Positions 44,237-53,080 of a DNA stretch of 64,000 bases are shown here, piece by piece. The notes below the pieces were generated by a model. It saw only the letters and a list, made by a program, of their open reading frames with translations, was not told where the DNA came from and did not search any database. A program made the position numbers and the translations under genes. The stretch comes from Priestia iocasae. GTDB lineage: Bacteria > Bacillota > Bacilli > Bacillales > Bacillaceae_H. How positions within the stretch are numbered: the first letter of the stretch is position 1; the number at the start of each line of letters is the position of its first letter. Location of the stretch: contig NZ_JAFBFC010000002.1 of assembly GCF_016909075.1 (NCBI RefSeq), positions 124,001 to 188,000 on the forward strand. The letters are read 5' to 3'.

Positions 44237-45421
44237 TTAGGAAAAGTTCATCATACTTTCATGCTCTCGTAAGAAAAGTGACACGGCCCCAAGCACACCT
44301 GCATGGTCTCCGAGTTTGGTCGCCTTCAGCTCTACTGAACTCGGAAGATAATGATTGACGATTTGGCGCAGCTTCGGCAACACATAATCCGCTGATTGAC
44401 ACACACCACCTCCTAAAATGATCACCTCTGGATTGAGTAAACTAGCCGCGTTAATCATGCCGTATGCAAGGTGCTCGAGCGCTTCATCAACGACCGCAAC
44501 CGCAACCCTGTCACCTTTTTTCGCAAACGTAAACGCCAGCTCTCCTGACAGCTCTTCTTGCTGAGCGTGACTGTAGGCTGGATGCTGCGGCTCTTTTAAA
44601 ACGCACTCTGTAAATCGCTTTCCAATCGCCTTTCCACCTGCTACGCTTTCTAAATATCCGTATCGATGAAAAATCGGTTTAAAGTCGGTTTTCATCTCGT
44701 TTTTATTGGTTACCATATAGCCGATTTCACCCGCTGCATTTCCATAGCCTCGGTACAGCTGATCATCTAAAATGATACCGCTTCCAATTCCGGTTCCAAC
44801 GGCAATAAACAGCACATGTTTTTTGCGCTTTGCATTTCCTAACCACTGCTCACCTAACGCCGCCACATTCACATCGTTATCCACATAAACCGGAAACGAA
44901 AAGTGCTGCGTCGCTAAATCAATAAACGGATACCTGATCCAATTTAAGCTAGGCGCCTCTAGGACAATTCCATTTTGAGTAATCCCAGGCACGCCCACTC
45001 CCATCCCGAGCACCTTCTCCCTCGGAATGTGACAGGCTTCTAGCATACCCTCAACTTCTTTGGCTATTTGCGGAATGAGCCCTTTTTCAACATAGTGATG
45101 AGTTAAAAAGCTACGTGAACAAACAACGTTTCCCATCAAATCGCTGATCATCATTTTAACGTTCGTCCCGCCAATATCTGTCCCAATGATGTAAGCTGCT
45201 TTTTCATTAAAATAAAGGCGTATGGGTCTTCTTCCGCCTTGTGACGACGACTCGCCACTGCCTTTTTCATACACCCAATTCTCTTCCATTAACTCATCCA
45301 CTAGCAGTGATACCGTCGGCTTACTGAGTGAAAGGTTCGCCGCAATCTCAGCTCTTGATGTTGGTGAATGCGTCTGAATCCACTGTAGTACCTTTTTTTT
45401 ATTCATCGATTTCATCTGCAT
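44237..45421 (-). CDS. ROK-family transcriptional repressor
   Basis: This 394-residue regulator has an N-terminal winged helix (NKKKVLQWIQTHSPTSRAEI, LSLSKPTVSLLVDELMEENW). The ROK sugar-kinase-like domain carries DIGGTNVKMMISDL, VGVPGI, AVGTGIGSGII and EIGYMVTN. The usual zinc-binding C-x-C-x4-C loop is not seen after EIGYM; that region reads TNKNEMKTDFKP. It heads the transporter operon, and matching palindromes lie in front of it and of the divergent deacetylase gene, so it likely represses both. Confidence 0.88.
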   Translation of the reverse strand: MQMKSMNKKKVLQWIQTHSPTSRAEIAANLSLSKPTVSLLVDELMEENWVYEKGSGESSSQGGRRPIRLYFNEKAAYIIGTDIGGTNVKMMISDLMGNVVCSRSFLTHHYVEKGLIPQIAKEVEGMLEACHIPREKVLGMGVGVPGITQNGIVLEAPSLNWIRYPFIDLATQHFSFPVYVDNDVNVAALGEQWLGNAKRKKHVLFIAVGTGIGSGIILDDQLYRGYGNAAGEIGYMVTNKNEMKTDFKPIFHRYGYLESVAGGKAIGKRFTECVLKEPQHPAYSHAQQEELSGELAFTFAKKGDRVAVAVVDEALEHLAYGMINAASLLNPEVIILGGGVCQSADYVLPKLRQIVNHYLPSSVELKATKLGDHAGVLGAVSLFLREHESMMNFS

Positions 45422-45466
45422 AGACGCTCCCCTTTAACTTCATCGCATCACGCTCGACTTCATTTT

Positions 45467-45489
45467 GTTAGTTAGGTTTACTAATTAAC
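45467..45489. promoter_or_regulatory. ROK-type operator 1
   Basis: An inverted repeat GTTAGTTA-N7-TAATTAAC lies about 50 bp upstream of the ROK gene, close to a minus-strand TATACT element. It shares the pattern GTTnGTTA-N7-TAAnnAAC with operator 2. Confidence 0.6.
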
Positions 45490-45666
45490 TTGACGATAAA
45501 GTATATCGCTCTCGTCTCCGATGTATGAATAAAATTTTTTTAGAATGAAAGAATGCCAATAGACTGCTCTCTAAAAAGAGGTACACACAAAACCACTTCA
45601 CAATACCTAGAATATTTACAAAATCCTTCCATTATGATAGCTAAGGAGAATAAGGAAGAAAGTTCG

Positions 45667-45689
45667 GTTCGTTAAGCGAGCTAACAAAC
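45667..45689. promoter_or_regulatory. ROK-type operator 2
   Basis: GTTCGTTA-N7-TAACAAAC lies 25 bp before the deacetylase start. It has the same spacing and conserved bases as operator 1, exactly 200 bp away. Confidence 0.6.
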
Positions 45690-45714
45690 ACCACAATTGA
45701 AAGGGGTTACAACA

Positions 45715-48219
45715 TTGAAGAAGATCATGATTTATGTCTTATCACTCGCACTCGTCTTCACATTGCTTCCTGTTTCAAGCACCGCCGAAGGAAACGAGCA
45801 TGACCCAGAATTATGGAGCGCCGTGAAGCCACTTGACACAACGGTGACGTTTTTAAACATCGGTGCTCATCCAGATGATGAACGAAGCGACTTTCTTGCG
45901 TATTTATCACGAGGCCTTGGCGTAAAAACCGCTAGCTTAATCGCCAACCGCGGAGAAGGTGGCCAAAATGAAATCGGTCTTGAGCTTGGAGATGGCCTTG
46001 GCATTATTCGTTCCCGAGAAATGATCGAAGCGGCGAAAATCACCGGTGTGAAAGCCTATCACCTCAGTGAAACGACATCGGATTCTATTTATGACTTTGG
46101 CTTTTCCAAAACAAAGGAAGAAACACTCGACCATTGGGGAGAAGATTTGACGTACGAACGACTCATTCGCTTTATCCGTACGTATCAGCCTGATATCATC
46201 ATGCCTTCGTTTCGAGATTCTGACACGCAGCACGGTCATCACCGCACGATGACGATTTTAAGTGAACAAACGTTTAAGGATGCAGCCGACCCTACCGTTT
46301 TCCCTAATCAATTAAAAGAAGGGTTATCTCTTTGGCAAACGAAAAAATTATACTTACCAGCCGAATCAAAACAAAGCGCTCATACGTCACTTGAAATTGG
46401 CATGCTCGATCCTGTTTACGGAAAGTCGTATCCACAAATCGGGGAACAATCGCGCTACATGCATAAAAGCCAAGGCATGGGCAATGACATTCCCGTCGCA
46501 CCACGACAAATTGATTTAGAGTTAAAGCACTTTGTGAATGAAGCGAAAAATCCAGAGCTATTTGCAGGCATTCCCTATGACTTTAACGAGTGGGCAACTA
46601 CCCTTCCAAAAACAGAAAAAGCGCTGCAGGCTCACTACTCAACGTTTCAACAAAGCTTAGAAAGAATCATTTCAAGCTATCCAACGCGTGAAGATGTTTT
46701 CACTAACACCCAAAAAGCGTTAAAAGACGTGAATCAATTAATGAAGAAAACAAAACAAGCGAAGCTAGACACGGAGTTAAAAGCAACGCTCCTTCATAAG
46801 CTACAATTGAAAAAAGAACAACTGCTTGAGGTGAGTGTGGTGTCATCAAACCTTGACGTAAAAGCGGTTGTCGACTCGACTATCTTGACAAAAGGCCAAC
46901 AAACGAGCGTAAAAGTCACCATTTCAAATAACGGAAAGCAAACATTACGCAACACGAAAGTCGAGCTTGTCACGCCAAAAGGCTGGAAGGTGACGGGTCC
47001 ATCAAGAGGAAAACACTTACGCCCTGATCATACAGCTACCCTTACCTATCACGTTCATGTTCCAAACGATGCGGAGAACTATCATGCGTACAAAGAGCCT
47101 GTTATTCAAGCGAACGTAAGCTATGAAGCTTCTGGAGCGAAGACCACTACCATGAAACAAGTAGAAGGAACGATCGCTGTGTTACCAGATGTCGGATTAA
47201 CTCTTTCACCGGAAGATTTAGTCATTAATACAGCGAACGTTCAAGACAACGTGCCTGTGACGGTCAAGGTGAAAAATTACCGAAGTGACGCGACAAGCGC
47301 ATCGGTTTCCTTACAGGTGCCAGACGGATGGAAAGTTAGCCCAAAAGCAACGACCGTCACCTTTAAAAAGCACGCCGAGGAGCAAGATGTCACATTTACC
47401 GTTCAACCACCAGCTACGATTGAAGACGGAGCATTCACCTTAACTCCTAAAGCGAGCGTGAATGGTCAATCATTTTCTTCAACCGTCCAAGAAATTCACT
47501 ATGACCATATTGGGACGTTTTATTACTTATACCCAGCAAACGTCAATGGTGTCGCGTTTGAATTGCTCGCACCAAAAGGATTAAAAGTAGGCTATGTGGA
47601 AAGTGGCTTTGACAAAGTCGCCGACTACCTCACAAACGCCGGACTTGATATGACAAAGCTAACTCAAGCAGATCTTTCCTCTGGTGATTTAAGTCAATAT
47701 GACTCCATCGTCATTGGCATTCGTGCGTACTTATCACGCGTAGATTTGGCTGCTAATAACGAGCGTTTAAAAGAGTATGTCAAAAACGGCGGCCACCTCG
47801 TTGTGCAATATCATAAGCCAAATGACAACTGGGACACGGACACAACTGCGCCGTACCGCTTAAAGATTGGAAATCCATCCATCCGCTGGCGCGTCACCGA
47901 TGAAAACGCCACGGTGAACATCCTAAAACCGGAGTCACCGCTTTTCAACACGCCAAATAAATTGACGAACGAAGATTGGGCAAATTGGATACAAGAACGC
48001 GGCTTGTACTACCCGATGGAATGGGCAAACGAATATGAAACATTCGTCAGCATGGCTGATCCAAACGAACAACCATTTGACGGCGGTATCTTAATGGCTA
48101 AATACGGCAAAGGAACGTATCTCTATACAAACCTTGTTTTCTACCGCCAAATTCAAGGCCAAGTACCAGGTGGCTATCGCATTTTTACAAATATCATTAG
48201 CTATGGACATGAAAAGTAA
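45715..48219 (+). CDS. Large secreted PIG-L family deacetylase
   Basis: This protein has 834 residues from the TTG at 45715 (AAAGGGG eight bases upstream). The signal peptide probably ends near VSSTA. The PIG-L domain (about 45-290) has the metal site AHPDDE and HGHHR. A helical linker follows, then two NEW3-like beta domains (about 380-590; PKGWKVTGPS, PDGWKVSPKA). The C-terminal domain is ThuA/glutamine-amidotransferase-like (LKVGYVESGFDKVADYL, YDSIVIGIRAYLSR). PIG-L enzymes remove N-acetyl groups from amino sugars. Secretion and the shared operator with the ABC operon suggest it prepares the substrate outside the cell. Confidence 0.85.
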   Translation: MKKIMIYVLSLALVFTLLPVSSTAEGNEHDPELWSAVKPLDTTVTFLNIGAHPDDERSDFLAYLSRGLGVKTASLIANRGEGGQNEIGLELGDGLGIIRSREMIEAAKITGVKAYHLSETTSDSIYDFGFSKTKEETLDHWGEDLTYERLIRFIRTYQPDIIMPSFRDSDTQHGHHRTMTILSEQTFKDAADPTVFPNQLKEGLSLWQTKKLYLPAESKQSAHTSLEIGMLDPVYGKSYPQIGEQSRYMHKSQGMGNDIPVAPRQIDLELKHFVNEAKNPELFAGIPYDFNEWATTLPKTEKALQAHYSTFQQSLERIISSYPTREDVFTNTQKALKDVNQLMKKTKQAKLDTELKATLLHKLQLKKEQLLEVSVVSSNLDVKAVVDSTILTKGQQTSVKVTISNNGKQTLRNTKVELVTPKGWKVTGPSRGKHLRPDHTATLTYHVHVPNDAENYHAYKEPVIQANVSYEASGAKTTTMKQVEGTIAVLPDVGLTLSPEDLVINTANVQDNVPVTVKVKNYRSDATSASVSLQVPDGWKVSPKATTVTFKKHAEEQDVTFTVQPPATIEDGAFTLTPKASVNGQSFSSTVQEIHYDHIGTFYYLYPANVNGVAFELLAPKGLKVGYVESGFDKVADYLTNAGLDMTKLTQADLSSGDLSQYDSIVIGIRAYLSRVDLAANNERLKEYVKNGGHLVVQYHKPNDNWDTDTTAPYRLKIGNPSIRWRVTDENATVNILKPESPLFNTPNKLTNEDWANWIQERGLYYPMEWANEYETFVSMADPNEQPFDGGILMAKYGKGTYLYTNLVFYRQIQGQVPGGYRIFTNIISYGHEK

Positions 48220-48230
48220 AAAGGAAAAAC

Positions 48231-48262
48231 AGCGCATCCTCTCTTTAAGCGGATGTGCTTTT
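48231..48262 (+). terminator. Terminator after the PIG-L gene
   Basis: The stem AGCGCATCC / GGATGTGCTTTT lies immediately after the stop at 48219. Confidence 0.7.
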
Positions 48263-48350
48263 CTCTGTTTGATCCTGTTTACGTAGGATGCAACCAAAAG
48301 GAAAGATTTAACTTATTGTGATAAGATGGATTGAAAGGAGCGGATGCGTG

Positions 48351-48596
48351 ATGAACAAATTTGGAATTCTTTCTTTTTTAACCTTTAGCGCAAGTGTTTT
48401 GTTCTTTTTTGCGTTCCGGGGACCAAATGCCAATCTATCGTTAGGCATACTCGTATTTGGAGCTCTTTCACTCCTCGGCATTTTGTTTGCGATTTTGTCT
48501 AAGAGATGGGTAACTGGCATCATCGGTGGGCTACTAAATGGTTTGATATTGGTTTTCACCTATCTTTTGCTGCTGGCGAAAGGAATCGGCGGGTAA
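48351..48596 (+). CDS. Small hydrophobic membrane protein
   Basis: This protein has 81 residues from the ATG at 48351 (GTG at 48348 is equally placed; AAAGGAG upstream). It has three membrane helices and almost no soluble part: FGILSFLTFSASVLFFFAF, LSLGILVFGALSLLGILFAI and TGIIGGLLNGLILVFTYLLL. No family is recognised. Confidence 0.6.
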   Translation: MNKFGILSFLTFSASVLFFFAFRGPNANLSLGILVFGALSLLGILFAILSKRWVTGIIGGLLNGLILVFTYLLLLAKGIGG

Positions 48597-48632
48597 AAAG
48601 AGACACTCCTCACCTAAAAGGAGGTAGAAAAA

Positions 48633-49106
48633 ATGCTGAAGATTTTTGAATTACCGATTGCATTTGATTTTAACGGACACACTCAAACAATTTACCCGAC
48701 CTTGCTCGTTTTAGACGATGAGCTGACGTTAATCGATACAGGCTATCCGCATTTTTTACCGAAAATAGAAGGAGCTATTATCAGTCATGGATACAGCATG
48801 AGTCAGTTAAAAACCATTGTTGTGACGCATTACGACGATGATCACATTGGTTCGTTGTCTGATTTTAAACGCACATATCCGCAGGTGACGATTATCGCAA
48901 GTCAGATTGAAGCTCCGTCCATTAGCGGTGAGGTACCATCAGAAAGACTTGTTCAAGCAGAAAAGATGCTGAAGACGATGCCAGAGGAACAGCTTGCGTT
49001 TGGCAACTGGTTTGTGTCACAACTGAAGAAAGTACACCACGTCCCTGTTGATCAAAAAGAGAGTTCTGATGTCGTCAGAACTCTTACTTCATTCACACCA
49101 CCCTAA
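48633..49106 (+). pseudogene. C-terminally truncated metallo-beta-lactamase-fold hydrolase
   Basis: Only the first 145 or so residues of an MBL-fold hydrolase of usual length near 230 remain. Present are PTLLVLDDELTLIDTGYPHF and the metal motif THYDDDHIG. The third-His TPGHTPGH region is lost. The frame then runs through a hairpin (49060-49084) and stops at 49106. A deletion probably fused the gene to its neighbour's terminator. The site AAAGGAGG and the ATG are intact. Not expected to be active. Confidence 0.6.
49060..49084. terminator. Hairpin inside the truncated MBL gene, serving the leftward operon
   Basis: A perfect 10-bp stem AGAGTTCTGA / TCAGAACTCT with loop TGTCG. On the minus strand it is followed by CTTTTT, so it fits as terminator of the ABC operon arriving from the right. 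Confidence 0.6.
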
Positions 49107-49368
49107 ATGACTATCACTCCTACTAAAAACAAGAAGATAGAAGTCACTAAATAAACCATAAACGATTTCTTTTCAAAGATGATTTTTTCAATAGCAAGAA
49201 TGGTTAACGAAATAGCGATTGGATAAATGATCAGGCTTGAGAAACTTTCTTCTCTCGCAAAACTCCAGAAAATATAATAAAATGCGAGTAAAAGAAAGAA
49301 TCCTGCAAAGCTTCTTGTGACCACTTTTATTTTTTTTGATAACTTTCATGTTTTTCAATTAGCTTCAC
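49103..49368 (-). pseudogene. Small membrane protein gene frameshifted at an A8 tract
   Basis: An ideal site (AGAGGAG, seven bases, GTG at 49368) opens a frame of 13 codons that stops just after eight A residues (49330-49337, minus strand). The following open frame (49324-49103) encodes three membrane helices but has no ribosome binding site. One extra A would join them into an 88-residue protein. It is 30 bp downstream of the ABC permease gene and so is the last gene of that operon. It may be a true loss, a slippage-controlled gene or a sequencing error. Confidence 0.55.
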
Positions 49369-49397
49369 AATTATGCTCCTCTCTCTTATAAGTAAGA

Positions 49398-50141
49398 CTA
49401 ACTTTCTAAGTCTGCTCGTTTAAAACGAAAAGACGTCATGGCGACAAAAATGAAAAACGTAATGACTACTGCACTAATGAACACAGGATAAGAATCTATT
49501 GGACTCTCATCTGGCGTCGAAATAGCGAATGATGGCTGAGCCCAAGGATAAAGCATTCCCCACTTTGATGTATACGCACCAAAAACTAAGAACGATAAGA
49601 AGATATTAATGCCTAAAGGAATGCCAAAATTTTTTATTTTAAAAGATAGCCATAGTTGAATGGCAGATAATGAAAAGGTCCCTAGCCAACTGAGAAGAAT
49701 CGCAAACACAATAAAAGTGACAGGAATTGGATTCTCGATGTGAATAATGAAGCCACCCACGATATAAAATAGCACTAAGAAAAGCTGCATAAGAAAGATA
49801 AGTAGTAAAATGACCGTTAGCTTCGATAAGTAAATCATCGTTTTTGAAAGAGGAAGTGAAAATTGCAATTTCCACCCGCCACTCAAATGATCTGTTCTAC
49901 AAACTAACGCTGCATAAATGCCTGATGAAATAGGCAAAAACAACATCCCATAGAATAACGTAATTTGCGTCCACGCTTCTAACCAACCGTTATCATCTTT
50001 TTTGTCCATCAATACCTCATAGTTTCCTAAAAAGCTACTAAATCCTAAAATCACACTAATCAAAGGGACAGCCAGTACTAACATCCATATTTTTTGCCTT
50101 TTTAACTTTAACCACTCAAACATAAGATAATCCTTAAACAT
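49398..50141 (-). CDS. Lantibiotic-immunity-type ABC permease (LanG/MutG-like)
   Basis: This is a 247-residue ABC-2-type permease with six helices (WMLVLAVPLISVILGFSSFL; AALVCRTDHLSGGWKLQFSL with the typical W-K-x-x-F-S-L-P segment). Such proteins form the membrane part of LanFEG exporters that remove lantibiotics from the membrane. It is third in an ATPase-permease-permease operon. The ATG follows AGGAGGG. Confidence 0.82.
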   Translation of the reverse strand: MFKDYLMFEWLKLKRQKIWMLVLAVPLISVILGFSSFLGNYEVLMDKKDDNGWLEAWTQITLFYGMLFLPISSGIYAALVCRTDHLSGGWKLQFSLPLSKTMIYLSKLTVILLLIFLMQLFLVLFYIVGGFIIHIENPIPVTFIVFAILLSWLGTFSLSAIQLWLSFKIKNFGIPLGINIFLSFLVFGAYTSKWGMLYPWAQPSFAISTPDESPIDSYPVFISAVVITFFIFVAMTSFRFKRADLES

Positions 50142-50154
50142 CAGATTGGCCCTC

Positions 50155-50913
50155 CTAATCGACTTGTTGGTTGTTGAACGCTATGAAGCCCAATAACAAA
50201 AAGAATAACCCGAATATGACACTTAATATCGTATACTGACCGATATCGGCACTTGTTACAATTTCTCCTAAAGAACCATCAACAATCAATTGTTTAACAG
50301 GTGTCATCATGGCTGGATAAGCCCAAAATAGATAGGATGTGCTTTCATTCATTTGGAAGAAGAAAGCAGAAATGGCACCTAGAATTCCTATTCCAATCGG
50401 AAACGCTTGATTTTTGAATTTCATAGACATCCATAGTTGAAATGTCATAATAGGCAGAGCACCTACGTACGGTAAAAAAGCTGCTTTTAACAATAACAGA
50501 TAAGGAACATTGCCACTAAAACCTAAAACCATACCAATGACAATGAATCCTCCAAACATAACAAGTGCTGAATATACGCACAGTTTGATTACTTGAAAAA
50601 GCTTACTCATATACAATTGTGATTTTGGAATAGGAAGCGAAAATAGGAATTTCCATGCATTTGTTTGATGTTCAACATTTATGACATGTGAACTAATAAT
50701 TGTGATAGCAATTGGGATAAAAACCATCACCACAAAATGAACAATAACGACCATTGATGCCCACATATCAACATTTCTTTCAATAAAGTTATCTCTTTGC
50801 ATCATAATAATGAGAAATCCTATGATGATAATTGCTAATGGATACATAAACGTAATCGGTGTGATGAATGTCCGTTTCAATTTCATCTTGTCTGAATACA
50901 CAACATGATTCAC
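50155..50913 (-). CDS. Lantibiotic-immunity-type ABC permease (LanE/MutE-like)
   Basis: This 252-residue six-helix permease has INVEHQTNAWKFLFSLPIPK, the EpiE/MutE family hallmark, and shares its fold with the next gene. The GTG start overlaps the ATPase stop by 4 bp (GTGA). It forms a heterodimeric exporter channel with the LanG-like protein. Confidence 0.85.
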   Translation of the reverse strand: MNHVVYSDKMKLKRTFITPITFMYPLAIIIIGFLIIMMQRDNFIERNVDMWASMVVIVHFVVMVFIPIAITIISSHVINVEHQTNAWKFLFSLPIPKSQLYMSKLFQVIKLCVYSALVMFGGFIVIGMVLGFSGNVPYLLLLKAAFLPYVGALPIMTFQLWMSMKFKNQAFPIGIGILGAISAFFFQMNESTSYLFWAYPAMMTPVKQLIVDGSLGEIVTSADIGQYTILSVIFGLFFLLLGFIAFNNQQVD

Positions 50914-51830
50914 GATACTTCTCCACCTTTGTGTGTAATCTCAAGGAAAATATCTTCTAATGACCGCTTCTCTTCCTGTATCCGATAGACCGCTAATTGT
51001 TGACGTATTAATTTATCGGCAATGTAAGCAATCTTACTGTCTTCATGCTCGTGGATCATAAGTTCGTTCTTTCCGTTAAGAGACACATTCAAGCCATCTT
51101 TATGTAAAATCGTTCTCGCTAAGTGTGGATCATTCACCCTCATGCTTATGTTTCCAGTACTTTTCTTTCGCAGCTCTTGAATGTGATCTTGGAAAATGAA
51201 CTGTCCCTCATGAATAATCCCTACTTTATTCGCCATTTGATCTACTTCACTTAATAAATGACTTGAAATCATCACGGTGATTCCATAACTAGAAGGCAAG
51301 TCTTTAATAAGCTCTCGAATTTCTTGTATACCTGCAGGGTCTAATCCGTTCGTAGGCTCATCTAGAATTAATAGCTTAGGAGAGTTTAACAAAGCAAGCC
51401 CAATCCCTAGACGCTGTTTCATGCCTAACGAATAATGTTTAACAAGCTTATCTTTTGCTTTCGTTAGGCCAACAATCGTTAGGACTTCATCGATTTTACG
51501 TTTGTCTTTCATACGCAATAACTGGTGAATCGCTTCTAAATTTTCGTAGCCTGTTAAGTTGCCATAGTAAGACGGGTATTCGACTAGTGATCCAACCTGA
51601 CTCAAGATTTGAACTCTATGCTTAGCCAAACTTTTTCCGAAGATTTGAATCTCTCCTGCAGTGGGTTTGATTAATCCTAATAGCATCCGAATCGTTGTTG
51701 TCTTCCCTGCACCATTTGGACCTAAAAAGCCATAGATGTCTCCTTCTTCGACCGATAAATTTAATTGATTAACAACCGTCGTTTTCTTATACTTTTTGAC
51801 TAAACCATTTGTTTCAATGATTTTATTCAC
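50910..51830 (-). CDS. Lantibiotic-immunity-type ABC ATPase (LanF-like)
   Basis: This protein has 306 residues from the GTG at 51830 (GAGG eight bases upstream). Walker A is GPNGAGKTT. The Q-loop of this group lies near VEYPSYYGNLTGYENL, where LanF proteins carry Glu instead of Gln. The signature is YSLGMKQRLGIGLAL and Walker B LLILDEPTNGLD. It is first gene of the exporter operon, behind the presumed response-regulator box. Confidence 0.9.
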   Translation of the reverse strand: MNKIIETNGLVKKYKKTTVVNQLNLSVEEGDIYGFLGPNGAGKTTTIRMLLGLIKPTAGEIQIFGKSLAKHRVQILSQVGSLVEYPSYYGNLTGYENLEAIHQLLRMKDKRKIDEVLTIVGLTKAKDKLVKHYSLGMKQRLGIGLALLNSPKLLILDEPTNGLDPAGIQEIRELIKDLPSSYGITVMISSHLLSEVDQMANKVGIIHEGQFIFQDHIQELRKKSTGNISMRVNDPHLARTILHKDGLNVSLNGKNELMIHEHEDSKIAYIADKLIRQQLAVYRIQEEKRSLEDIFLEITHKGGEVS

Positions 51831-51848
51831 GATTATCACCTCACCGTT

Positions 51849-51901
51849 AGTATAAACAGGGAAGGTAAACGTTAAAGTAAAACAACCTTAATAGAACCTT
51901 A
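51849..51901 (-). promoter_or_regulatory. Response-regulator-type direct repeat and promoter of the exporter operon
   Basis: AACCTTA occurs at 51884-51890 and 51895-51901 (TAAGGTT on the minus strand), an 11-bp-spaced direct repeat typical of OmpR-type regulators. It lies upstream of a TATACT -10 near 51849-51854. The adjacent two-component system is the natural candidate regulator. Confidence 0.55.
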
Positions 51902-51915
51902 AAATGTGAGAGATG

Positions 51916-51958
51916 AAAAAAGAAGATGACTCTTTATCATAAGAGCCATCTTCTTTTT
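51916..51958 (-). terminator. Terminator of the two-component operon
   Basis: A long stem AAAAAGAAGATG-CTCTT / AAGAG-CATCTTCTTTTT lies 13 bp past the kinase stop. Confidence 0.85.
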
Positions 51959-51970
51959 CATTCATTATCT

Positions 51971-53080
51971 TTACTCAAGAGGCAAATAGATGTTCAACGT
52001 TGTCCCTTCTTCTCGTTGATCTGCAAGTTTAATCATACCTCCATGTGCTTGAACAAATTGATCCGAAATGTGCAAACCTAACCCAGAACTTTTATGAGTA
52101 GCATCCTTTCCTTTGTAGTAACGATCAAAGATATGGTTTCTTACCTCTTCTTTTATCCCTACACCATTATCTTTTACTGCAATAACGAGATAAGGAGTTT
52201 CTCTTTTTAATGAGACACAAACGCTCGTGCCTTTAGGATTATGTACAATCGCATTTACAAGTAAATTATTCAGTACTCGTTGAAGTAACGGGGAACTGAA
52301 TGAATACTCAAACGCTTGACCGATGTCATTACGCAGTTCAATTTCATATTCACTTGCCGTTGGATGATTCGCAAATTCAATCACGTTTTTTTGCACAAAA
52401 GCGACGATGTCTTGTTTCTGTTTTATAATATCATCGTTTTGATATTCGAACTTAAAAGCGTCGTTTAAATCCTGCAGCAGCCTTTCCATGTATTCCGTTT
52501 TTTCTTGGATTTGTTTTAAGAAAAGAAGCCGCTCCTCCTCTGTCCATTGATTACTAGATAGAAGCATGGAAGAGTAACCTTTCACATAAGAAAGAGGTGT
52601 TTTCAAATCGTGAGCAATATCCGCTACCCACTCTCTTTTTTTTCGCTCCAGTTCTTCCGCTTTCTTTTTATTTTCTTTTAAAGAATTCGTCAAGTACTGT
52701 AATTGCGATAAGATATTGCGATATAGAACGAACGTATACTTAATAGCACCTGTTCTTTTTGAAAGGCTTCGAGCAATCCCGCCCTTTCCTACCGGTTCTT
52801 CATATCGATCTTGAGATAGCGATTTGATCCACTCTAATATGTGAAACAACGGACTACTTAAAATCCAGCCATAACTAAAAACGACAATAATGAGGATGAT
52901 GAGGGTATGATATTTAATAATAAATTGACTCATTTTATGACTAAGCGTTTGATCTTCTAACAGAACACTCATTACGTCAAAGCTAAATGAATTCACTAAA
53001 GCAAAGCCAAAATAAACAATGTTCACAAATAAAAATAAATGGATGATAAATAGAAGAATAAATTTCAAGCGTATTTTCAA
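51971..53080 (-). CDS. Membrane sensor histidine kinase
   Basis: This 369-residue kinase has two N-terminal helices (about 7-32 and 52-75) and a short extracellular loop, of the intramembrane-sensing or NisK-like size. The H-box is ADIAHDLKTPLSYVKGYSS, N-box NNLLVNAIVHN, G1 DNGVGIKEE and G2 SSGLGLHISDQF. It starts with a TTG overlapping the regulator stop (TTGA). It probably senses a cell-envelope antimicrobial and controls the LanFEG-type exporter next to it. Confidence 0.9.
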   Translation of the reverse strand: MKIRLKFILLFIIHLFLFVNIVYFGFALVNSFSFDVMSVLLEDQTLSHKMSQFIIKYHTLIILIIVVFSYGWILSSPLFHILEWIKSLSQDRYEEPVGKGGIARSLSKRTGAIKYTFVLYRNILSQLQYLTNSLKENKKKAEELERKKREWVADIAHDLKTPLSYVKGYSSMLLSSNQWTEEERLLFLKQIQEKTEYMERLLQDLNDAFKFEYQNDDIIKQKQDIVAFVQKNVIEFANHPTASEYEIELRNDIGQAFEYSFSSPLLQRVLNNLLVNAIVHNPKGTSVCVSLKRETPYLVIAVKDNGVGIKEEVRNHIFDRYYKGKDATHKSSGLGLHISDQFVQAHGGMIKLADQREEGTTLNIYLPLE

